Shown here: positions 1 to 5,490 of the stretch, one piece after another | How the letters are laid out: each line of letters starts with the position of its first letter | How positions within the stretch are numbered: the first letter of the stretch is position 1 | The notes under the pieces: model-generated | The model's database searches: none | The model's input: only the letters and a program-made list of their open reading frames with translations | What the model was told of the DNA's origin: nothing | Assembly (NCBI GenBank): GCA_003168295.1 | Contig: PMST01000702.1 | Location: forward strand, 1-12,629 | Reading direction: 5' to 3' | DNA length: 12,629 bases | From: Actinomycetota bacterium | Lineage (GTDB): Bacteria; Actinomycetota; Actinomycetes; Streptosporangiales; Streptosporangiaceae | Program-made: the position numbers and the translations under genes

Positions 1-132
1 CACCTGTACCGGCTGACGGCGGCCGGCCTGGCCAGCGCCGTCGCCCCGCGACGGTCGCCGCAGGCCACGGCCGCCGCCAAGGCGGCGCGGAGGCCGGCCG
101 TCCGCGGCGCGGTCGTGAGGGTGCTGCCATGA
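1..132 (+). CDS. C-terminal end of a PadR-like transcriptional regulator (5' end outside window)
   Basis: Frame 1 is open from the first base and encodes 43 residues ending at TGA 130-132. The piece begins HLYRLTAAGLA, which matches the beta-wing end of PadR-type winged-helix regulators (usually YRLTxxG), followed by a basic Ala/Arg-rich tail. The stop overlaps the next start as ATGA (129-132), so the two genes are translationally coupled. PadR regulators are commonly encoded immediately upstream of the membrane protein they control, which supports the call. Only the last part is visible, so the DNA-binding helices cannot be checked; another winged-helix family is possible. Confidence 0.6.
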   Translation, partial: HLYRLTAAGLASAVAPRRSPQATAAAKAARRPAVRGAVVRVLP

Positions 133-1283
133 ACAGGCTGAACGAGGCGGCCGCCGCGGCCAGGCGCGCCGCGGTGGGGCTGCTGCCCGCCGGGCCGCGG
201 GAATGGATCTCGGCGATCTGGGCCGAGGCGTACGAGGTGCCGTCCGGAGTGGCGAGGCTGGCCTGGCGGGCCGGCGGGGCCTGGGTGATGGCGCGGGAGG
301 CGCTGATTCCGCGCCGGCTCGGCCGCGCGGCGCTGTTCGCCGCGGCCGCCGGAGCCGCGGCGTTTGCGGCCTGGCCGCAGCCGGGGGTCGGCCATGCGGC
401 GGTCAGCCAGTTCCACGTGATCGCCACGGTGCTGCTGCTGGCCGGGCTGCCGCTGCTGGCCCGGCGGTTCTTCGGGCCGGCCAGTCCCAGCCGGGCCGGC
501 CGGTCGCTGCGCGTCTTGTGCTGCGCGGCGATCCTGGCCTACCTGCCGGCCCTGTACATCGTCGAGGCTTTCGCCAACCTGACACCGGTACAAGCCGCCT
601 ACCGGCGCATCGTCTGTCCCTTCCAGGGCTGCGGCGGGGCGCCAGGTAAGTCGACCGGGGGCCCGCCCTGGGCGGGCGAGATCGCGTTCTTGCTGATGAC
701 CATCGCATACCTGGGCGTCATCTTGTTCCTGACCTCGCGGCGCTCTCGGGTCACCCGGAGCACGCTGGCCATCGGCACCGGCACGGGCCTGCTGTTCGGC
801 GTGGTCATGTACGCGGTGGCACCGCTCGGGCTCACTAACGACGCCACCGATCCGTGGCTGCCGGGATCGACAGCCGACCCGCTGGTGGCGCTGGCCTGGA
901 TCCTGCTATTCGGCGGGCCGGCCGCGGCCGCCGCGCTGGCCGCGTGGCGCGGCCGCGACCCGGCCGGCACCGCGCTGCCCCGCAACGTCAGGATCGGCCA
1001 GGGCATCGCCGCCGGGGTCCTGGCGAACGGGACCGCCGCGTTGTTCGTCTCCGCGCTCGGCACCAGCACGACCGCGCTGATGCTCAAGTCAGCACGGCTG
1101 CTGCACTGGTTCAACCACGGTCACCAGCTGACCGCGTTCGCCGCGTACCGCTACGAGGCCAGTGCCGCCGGGGGCACGACCGTGTACCTCTTCATGCTGA
1201 TCTGGTTCCCGGTCATCGGGCTGATCATGAGCGCGCTCGGCGCGGCCTGCACCCCGCCCGGCCGACCCGCGTCGGGGAACTGA
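129..1283 (+). CDS. Eight-TM actinobacterial membrane protein, coupled to a PadR-like regulator
   Basis: This 384-aa protein has a basic, amphipathic N-terminus (about residues 1-64) containing REWISAIWAEAYEVPSG. I recognise this as a recurring opening of actinobacterial membrane proteins encoded beside PadR regulators. About eight hydrophobic segments follow, near residues 65-82, 94-112, 126-148, 183-202, 212-232, 250-273, 290-312 and 350-373. A loop at 155-180 carries two cysteines (C163, C168) and many glycines. There is no ATPase, transporter signature or catalytic motif I can name. The ATG at 129 overlaps the upstream stop (ATGA), which fixes the start. Function is unknown; the coupling suggests that its level or activity is tied to the regulator. 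Confidence 0.85.
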   Translation: MNRLNEAAAAARRAAVGLLPAGPREWISAIWAEAYEVPSGVARLAWRAGGAWVMAREALIPRRLGRAALFAAAAGAAAFAAWPQPGVGHAAVSQFHVIATVLLLAGLPLLARRFFGPASPSRAGRSLRVLCCAAILAYLPALYIVEAFANLTPVQAAYRRIVCPFQGCGGAPGKSTGGPPWAGEIAFLLMTIAYLGVILFLTSRRSRVTRSTLAIGTGTGLLFGVVMYAVAPLGLTNDATDPWLPGSTADPLVALAWILLFGGPAAAAALAAWRGRDPAGTALPRNVRIGQGIAAGVLANGTAALFVSALGTSTTALMLKSARLLHWFNHGHQLTAFAAYRYEASAAGGTTVYLFMLIWFPVIGLIMSALGAACTPPGRPASGN

Positions 1284-1372
1284 CCCCGATTCCCGCCATT
1301 CCCGGTAACCAGTGAACGGTGACCCTGCGATCCGAGGGTCTCAGGCCGGCGGCCAGCTCAGATCATCGGTGG

Positions 1373-1378
1373 CATACT
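1373..1378 (+). promoter_or_regulatory. Candidate -10 element of the methyltransferase gene (leaderless)
   Basis: CATACT matches TATAAT at four of six positions and lies six bases before GTG 1385. Transcription would then start on or next to the start codon, giving a leaderless mRNA, which is frequent in actinobacteria. No clear -35 hexamer is seen about 17 bp upstream. Confidence 0.4.
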
Positions 1379-1384
1379 GGCCCG

Positions 1385-2224
1385 GTGCGTCCCGATGCTG
1401 AGCGCGAGCGGTTGCGGCAGACGTTTGACCAGGCCGCTGACAGTTATGACCGGGTACGACCGGAATATCCTGACGAGCTGTTCGACGACCTCGTCGCGCT
1501 GACCGGGGTGACGCCGGGTGACCATCTGCTCGAGGTGGGCTGCGCCACCGGGAAGGCGACCCGCCCGCTGGCCCAGCGCGGCTTCCGGATCACCTGCGTC
1601 GAGCTCGGTGCCGGACTCGCCGCGACCGCCCGGGTGAACCTGGCCGGATGGCCGGTCGAGGTGATCCAGGGCGCGTTCGAGCAGTGGCAGCCGGAGGAGC
1701 CGGCCAGCCTGGTGTACGCGGCCACGGCCTGGCACTGGATCGATCCCGCCGTCCGCTACCAGCGGGCCTGGCGGGCGCTGCGCCCCGGCGGGCACCTGGC
1801 CATCTGGGGGGCGGGACACGTGTTCACTGACGGCGGCGACCCGTTTTTCCTCGAGATTCAGGACGTCTACGACGAGATCGGCGAGGGGGTGCCGCCCGGC
1901 GTCGCCTGGCCGTCGCCGTGGGCCGGGGAACAACCCGACGACCGGGCCGAGATCGAGGCCACCGGGCTCTTCCAGGTCACCGCCATCCGGCGGTACGACT
2001 GGGAGCGCGTCTACCCCGTCGAGGAGTACATCGAGCTGCTCAACACGTTTTCCGGGCACCTGTCCATGGCGGACTGGAAGCGCCAGCGTTTGTACACCGA
2101 GATCAGGCGGCGGCTGGCGATGCGCCCGGGCCACTCGGTGCGGCGGCACTGGGGCGCGGCGCTTCAGGTGGCGCGGCGCCGCGACGAGGTGGGGGCGGCT
2201 AGCGGGCCCGCTGGATCTGGCTGA
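1385..2224 (+). CDS. Class I SAM-dependent methyltransferase
   Basis: The product is 279 aa from GTG 1385. It has a Rossmann methyltransferase fold: the pre-motif FDQAADSYDRVRPEYP (14-29) is typical of a large family of small-molecule methyltransferases. Motif I is LLEVGCATGKAT (48-59), an acidic residue ends strand 2 (E73), and ATAWHWID (113-120) is followed by RALRPGGHLAIWG (130-142, motif III). The C-terminal half probably shapes the substrate pocket; the substrate is unknown. An in-frame GTG at 1319 would add 22 residues, but it has no ribosome-binding site and those residues do not resemble the family. I prefer 1385, which is preceded by a -10-like CATACT at leaderless distance. The last 26 bp overlap the 3' end of the convergent rho gene. 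Confidence 0.85.
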   Translation: MRPDAERERLRQTFDQAADSYDRVRPEYPDELFDDLVALTGVTPGDHLLEVGCATGKATRPLAQRGFRITCVELGAGLAATARVNLAGWPVEVIQGAFEQWQPEEPASLVYAATAWHWIDPAVRYQRAWRALRPGGHLAIWGAGHVFTDGGDPFFLEIQDVYDEIGEGVPPGVAWPSPWAGEQPDDRAEIEATGLFQVTAIRRYDWERVYPVEEYIELLNTFSGHLSMADWKRQRLYTEIRRRLAMRPGHSVRRHWGAALQVARRRDEVGAASGPAGSG

Positions 2225-3353
2225 GGAATTCGGCGTTGGAGGCCGTGTTCCTGGTCTTTTCGATGAGCAGCTCAAGGCCCTGCTGGTAATCCAGGCCGCC
2301 GAGCGCGCGGCGGAGCTGGCCGATCGCCGCGTACTCGTCGGGCGGCATCAGCAGTTCGTCATGACGGGTACCGGAAGGCATCGCGTCGATCGCCGGGTAC
2401 AGGCGCCGCTCGGCGAGCTCGCGGCGCAGCCGCACCTCCATGTTGCCGGTGCCCTTGAACTCCTCGAACAGCACGTCGTCCATCCGGGAGCCGGTGTCGA
2501 TGAGCGCGGTGGACAGGATCGTGAGCGACCCGCCGAACTCCACGTTGCGCGCGGCACCGAGGAACTGGCGGGGCGGCGTCAGCGCCGAGGCCGCGACCCC
2601 GCCGGCTAGCGTGCGGCTGTTGGCCGGGGCCACCACGTTGTAGGCCCGGCCGAGCCGGGTGATGGAATCGAGCAGCACCACCACGTCGCGGCCCAGTTCC
2701 ACCAGGCGCTTAGCGCGCTCGATGGCCATTTCGGCGACCCTGATGTGATCGGTGGCGGGCTGGTCGAAGGTGGAGTAGATAACCTGGCCGCGGACCGTCC
2801 GGCGCAGGTCGGTGACCTCTTCGGGCCGCTCTCCGACCAGCACCATCATCAGCTCGACCTCGGGGTGGCTGGCCGCGATCGCGGCCGCGATGACCTCCAG
2901 GATCATCGTCTTGCCGGCCTTGGGCGGGGAGACGATGAGGCCGCGCGAACCCTTGCCGATCGGCGCCACCAGATCGATGATGCGCGCCGTCGCCGAGGAG
3001 CTGCCGTCCTCCAGGCGCAGGCGCTCCTGCGGGTACAGGGGGGTCAGGTCGGCAAAGTGCGGCCGGCCCCGCGCTTGGTCCGGCGGCATTCCGTTGATGG
3101 TGTCCACCCGGATCAGCGAGCTGGACTTGCCGCCGCGTTTGTCGGGCCGCGCGGTCCCTTCGAGGAGGTCGCTCTTCCTGAGCCCGTACTGCTGGACCTG
3201 CCCGGCGGAGACGTGAACATCGGCCGGGCCGCGCCGGTAGCCGGAGGTCCGGACGAAGGCGCCTTCGGCGCCTATCTCGACGATGCCGGACATCGCAATG
3301 CCGGCCGGAGTTTCTTGCGGCGGGGAAGCTGATTCTTGCAGGGTTGCTGTCAT
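2199..3353 (-). CDS. rho: Short transcription termination factor Rho (probable second Rho)
   Basis: This is a Rho hexameric RNA-dependent ATPase of 384 aa. The cold-shock-like primary RNA-binding domain is at about 22-90 (AFVRTSGY, GPADVHVS, INGMPP). The ATPase core follows: Walker A PPKAGKT (143-149), catalytic Glu in GERPEEV (E175), Walker B VVLLDSITRLGRAYN (D229), the Q-loop (about 249-256), and arginine fingers R317 and R330 (SGTR). Housekeeping actinobacterial Rho usually has 600-700 residues, with a long Arg/Asp-rich insertion. This one lacks both that insertion and the Rho_N helical bundle, so it is probably a paralogue. Departures from the usual sequence include Gly for Asp before the catalytic Glu (G174), GGVAAS for GGVD (A254) and RQFLG for KRFFG. 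The start ATG 3353 has a good Shine-Dalgarno (AAAGGA, 3361-3366). A structured leader lies upstream. Confidence 0.93.
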   Translation of the reverse strand: MTATLQESASPPQETPAGIAMSGIVEIGAEGAFVRTSGYRRGPADVHVSAGQVQQYGLRKSDLLEGTARPDKRGGKSSSLIRVDTINGMPPDQARGRPHFADLTPLYPQERLRLEDGSSSATARIIDLVAPIGKGSRGLIVSPPKAGKTMILEVIAAAIAASHPEVELMMVLVGERPEEVTDLRRTVRGQVIYSTFDQPATDHIRVAEMAIERAKRLVELGRDVVVLLDSITRLGRAYNVVAPANSRTLAGGVAASALTPPRQFLGAARNVEFGGSLTILSTALIDTGSRMDDVLFEEFKGTGNMEVRLRRELAERRLYPAIDAMPSGTRHDELLMPPDEYAAIGQLRRALGGLDYQQGLELLIEKTRNTASNAEFLSQIQRAR

Positions 3354-3511
3354 AAAAATTTCCTTTCGGGAAAGCGAATATTGGCCATCCGCGCTGAATG
3401 TGGGCGCGCCGAAATAAGCGCTGGCGCGGCGGCGGGGTAAAAGCTTGTGCGGTGCGCACGAGCCCGGCTCGTTCGGAATAAAAGAGGTTCCTGCCTGGGC
3501 GGATGAGTCAT
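3350..3511 (-). CDS. Possible 53-aa leader ORF overlapping the rho start (speculative)
   Basis: On the minus strand an open frame runs from ATG 3511-3509 to TGA 3352-3350. The stop overlaps the rho start as ATGA, the same junction seen three other times in this window. The peptide begins MTHPPRQEPLLFRTSR and ends FPERKFL. The rho Shine-Dalgarno lies inside this frame. Against it: no Shine-Dalgarno precedes its ATG, codon use is poor for this genome (two TTA codons, many A/T third positions), and an open frame of this length is not rare in GC-rich DNA. E. coli rho has a leader ORF (rhoL), so a regulatory leader is plausible but unproven. Confidence 0.2.
   Translation of the reverse strand: MTHPPRQEPLLFRTSRARAHRTSFYPAAAPALISARPHSARMANIRFPERKFL
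3458..3472. repeat. Palindrome ACGAGC-CCG-GCTCGT in the rho leader
   Basis: Perfect 6-bp arms flank a 3-bp centre. It lies about 105 bp before the rho start, so it could be an operator or, in RNA, a small hairpin in the leader. No regulator is assigned. Confidence 0.5.
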
Positions 3512-3529
3512 CTATGATGAGCTGTCATC
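3502..3529. promoter_or_regulatory. Paired inverted repeats GATGA...TCATC (operator-like)
   Basis: Two adjacent copies of the same half-sites are present: GATGA-G-TCATC at 3502-3512 (a perfect 11-bp palindrome) and GATGA-GCTG-TCATC at 3516-3529. The half-sites are identical but the spacers differ (1 and 4 bp). Such paired dyads are typical of regulator binding sites. The possible leader ORF ATG (3509-3511) lies within the first dyad. The cognate regulator is unknown. Confidence 0.4.
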
Positions 3530-3596
3530 GCCCGGAAAGAGTCCGGAAACGTCGCGATTCGCTCGACATCAGGTCTGACTGACGGAGCTGAAGTCG

Positions 3597-3616
3597 TACG
3601 GGCCTTTACGGGCCTT
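3597..3616. repeat. Perfect tandem 10-mer repeat (TACGGGCCTT x2)
   Basis: The unit TACGGGCCTT occurs twice in direct succession at 3597-3606 and 3607-3616. It lies in non-coding DNA between nrfD and rho, and may be a slippage product or a pair of binding sites. Confidence 0.7.
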
Positions 3617-3643
3617 GATCCCGCTTATCACGAGATCTCATTA

Positions 3644-3660
3644 ATACGACTGTACCGTAT
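3644..3660. repeat. Inverted repeat ATACG-N7-CGTAT just downstream of nrfD
   Basis: Perfect 5-bp arms are separated by 7 bp in an A/T-rich patch 20 bp after the nrfD stop. The size resembles a dimeric repressor operator. It could lie near a rho promoter, but no -35/-10 pair is clear. Confidence 0.3.
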
Positions 3661-3679
3661 AACCGGGCCGGGCGCTAAT

Positions 3680-4669
3680 TCATTCCGCGGGGCTAGCCGA
3701 GGGGCCGCGGCGGCGGCGCTGCGGGACGATCGTGTATTTCGGGTCCCGGGCCGACGCCATGCCCGCTTCGAAGATCCCGAACCGGGTCATCGCCGAGGCG
3801 GCCAGCAGCGACGCGCCGGACACGGCGGAAACGACGCGGCTCCGCCCGCCGAGCACGGCGCCGGCCAGCCCGCCCGCGGTCAGGAACTCGGCCACCCGCA
3901 GGATCGCGCCGGGCGTGCCGGTCTCGTACGGTTCGGCGATGCTCTGCCCATCGACCGCGGCGAGGCGCACCAGGAGCCGGCGTTTGGCGATCAGTTCCAC
4001 GCTCGCGCCGAGGACGGCCAGGTCGCGGGCGGGGCGGGCGTCCCAGGGGCGGACCGCCAGCAGGCCCAGGCCGCCGGCCGCACTGGCGGCGGAGCCCGCG
4101 AACACGTACGGCATCTCCCGGTGGCCCTCGTGCCAGCCCGGCACCGCCGTGTCGCAGATCAGGGCGGCGGTGTAGGTCGCGATGCCCGGGCCGAGGAGCC
4201 CCGCGCCGAAGGTGGCCGCGAGCCCGGCCTTCGGCAGCAGCCCGGTCCACCCGGAGACGGCGGCGGCGCCGGCTACCGGGCCGTACGCGGCCAGCAGCCA
4301 CGAGCCGACGCTCATCGGCGAACTCGGCTTGAAGACCCGGAGCATGTTCACGAACCGCCCGGGCCGGCCCAGGTCATGCACCAGCGCCACGGCGGACAGG
4401 CTGATCGCGCCGAGCGCGCCGGCCTTCGCGACCTTGGCCAGCTCGCGGTGGCCGGAGAGCTCGGCGCCCGCCGCCAGCACCGACGACCCGCCGGCCAGGC
4501 CGCCGAGGAACAGGTAGCCGGGTACGTCGGGTGTCTTCCACACCGGCTCCTTGATGACCGGGCGGCCGTAGTAGGAGGTGAACTCCGCATCGGGCACCAT
4601 TATTTCGGCCCCCGCTCGCCTCCGGGCGCCCTTGAGGCGGCCGGCGCCCGTTGGCTCGCGGGGGGTCAT
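3680..4669 (-). CDS. nrfD: NrfD-like membrane subunit of formate dehydrogenase
   Basis: This 329-aa integral membrane protein belongs to the NrfD/polysulfide reductase family. It takes electrons from the iron-sulfur beta subunit and exchanges them with membrane quinone. The family signature is clear: VHDLGRPGRFVNMLRVFKP, then SSPMSVGSW, at about 97-124. About eight TM segments are visible, near 51-71, 82-101, 121-140, 149-176, 188-206, 215-233, 256-275 and 279-300; the tail is basic (QRRRRG). The start ATG 4667-4669 overlaps the beta stop as ATGA and is preferred to an upstream in-frame start at 4744, which would lie inside beta. In classical Fdh-N the third subunit is a cytochrome b (FdnI); here NrfD takes its place, so no haem is expected in this subunit. 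Confidence 0.9.
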   Translation of the reverse strand: MTPREPTGAGRLKGARRRAGAEIMVPDAEFTSYYGRPVIKEPVWKTPDVPGYLFLGGLAGGSSVLAAGAELSGHRELAKVAKAGALGAISLSAVALVHDLGRPGRFVNMLRVFKPSSPMSVGSWLLAAYGPVAGAAAVSGWTGLLPKAGLAATFGAGLLGPGIATYTAALICDTAVPGWHEGHREMPYVFAGSAASAAGGLGLLAVRPWDARPARDLAVLGASVELIAKRRLLVRLAAVDGQSIAEPYETGTPGAILRVAEFLTAGGLAGAVLGGRSRVVSAVSGASLLAASAMTRFGIFEAGMASARDPKYTIVPQRRRRGPSASPAE

Positions 4670-5490
4670 GAGCGCCGCCGTCCCAGGCCCAGCGCCGCCG
4701 CCGTGACGGCGAGCCCGGCCGCGGCGATGCCCACGTGCCGCCACATGCTGGCCAGATCGCGCGTCGTCACCACCGGATCCGGCGGCAGGCCGTACACCTC
4801 GGGCTGGTCGAGCAGCAGGAAGAACGCTCCGCCGCCGCCGATGCCGTCGCCGGGGTCGTCGAGGTACAGCTGCGCCTTGTCCTTTCCGGCCGCGCGCAAG
4901 TCCTCGACCCGCAGCTGCGCCCGCTCGCGCAGTTCGTCAAGCGGGCCGAACTGGATGGAGTCGGTCGGGCACGCCTTGGCGCAGGCGGGTTCCATCCCCT
5001 CGCCCAGCCGGTCGTAGCACAGCGTGCACTTGTGCGCCTGGCCGTCCTCCTCGCGCCGGGCGATCACGCCGAACGGGCAAGCCGGGACGCAGTAGCCGCA
5101 GCCATTGCACACATCGTCCTGGACCACGACCGTGCCGAACTCGGTGCGGAACAGCGCCCCGGTCGGGCACACGTCCAGGCAGGCCGCCTCGGTGCAGTGC
5201 TTGCACACGTCGCTCGACATCAGCCAGCGCATCGCGTCCGGCCGGCCCGGGGCGGGCGGCGGGGCCGGCTGCTCGATGAACGCCACGTGCCGCCAGGTCG
5301 AGGCGCCCAGCCCCACCGTGTTGTCGTAGGACATGCCGGACAGGGAAATCCCGTCCTCGGGCACGGCGTTCCACTCCTTGCAGGCCACCTCGCAGGCCTT
5401 GCACCCGATGCAGACCGAGGTGTCGGTGAAGAAGCCCACCCGCGGCGGATGGTCCAGGTGGCCGGCCCGAGCGGCGGGATCGGTGCTCAT
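4666..5490 (-). CDS. fdhB: Formate dehydrogenase beta subunit, four [4Fe-4S] clusters
   Basis: This 274-aa ferredoxin-type subunit wires the alpha subunit to the membrane. Sixteen cysteines form four cluster motifs: C27/C30/C33/C37 (CIGCKACEVAC), C96/C99/C104/C108 (CKHCTEAACLDVCP), C128/C131/C134/C138 (CNGCGYCVPACP) and C155/C158/C170/C174. A single hydrophobic helix near 252-270 followed by RRRS resembles the C-terminal anchor of FdnH/FdoH (about 294-300 aa). There is no Tat signal. The start ATG 5488-5490 overlaps the alpha stop and its own stop overlaps the nrfD start, so the three genes form one coupled operon. Confidence is high for family and role. Confidence 0.95.
   Translation of the reverse strand: MSTDPAARAGHLDHPPRVGFFTDTSVCIGCKACEVACKEWNAVPEDGISLSGMSYDNTVGLGASTWRHVAFIEQPAPPPAPGRPDAMRWLMSSDVCKHCTEAACLDVCPTGALFRTEFGTVVVQDDVCNGCGYCVPACPFGVIARREEDGQAHKCTLCYDRLGEGMEPACAKACPTDSIQFGPLDELRERAQLRVEDLRAAGKDKAQLYLDDPGDGIGGGGAFFLLLDQPEVYGLPPDPVVTTRDLASMWRHVGIAAAGLAVTAAALGLGRRRS

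Larger units (their letters stand above)
3354..3679 (-). promoter_or_regulatory. 326-bp rho leader / intergenic region after the fdh operon
   Basis: No confident gene lies here. It is visibly richer in A/T than the coding DNA on either side. It contains palindromes at 3458-3472, 3502-3512, 3516-3529 and 3644-3660, a perfect tandem 10-mer at 3597-3616, the rho Shine-Dalgarno at 3361-3366 and the possible leader ORF at 3350-3511. It should hold the rho promoter, but I cannot pick a convincing -35/-10 pair. No U-tract terminator follows the fdh operon, so some read-through into rho is possible. No tRNA-like fold was recognised. Confidence 0.6.

Noticed and set aside
1319..1384. GTG 1319 as the methyltransferase start
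   Set aside because: No ribosome-binding site, and the added 22 residues do not look like the family; GTG 1385 fits better.
1358..2275. A 305-codon minus-strand open frame opposite the methyltransferase
   Set aside because: Pro/Arg/Gly-rich with no motif; the plus strand has clear SAM-binding motifs.
2710..3459. A 249-codon minus-strand frame overlapping the rho start in another frame
   Set aside because: After the leader it becomes Arg/Ala/Gly-rich shadow sequence of rho with no domain.
3354..3679. A tRNA-Sec (selC) or other small RNA gene in the nrfD-rho gap
   Set aside because: No acceptor stem, TTCGA arm or long extra arm could be found on either strand.
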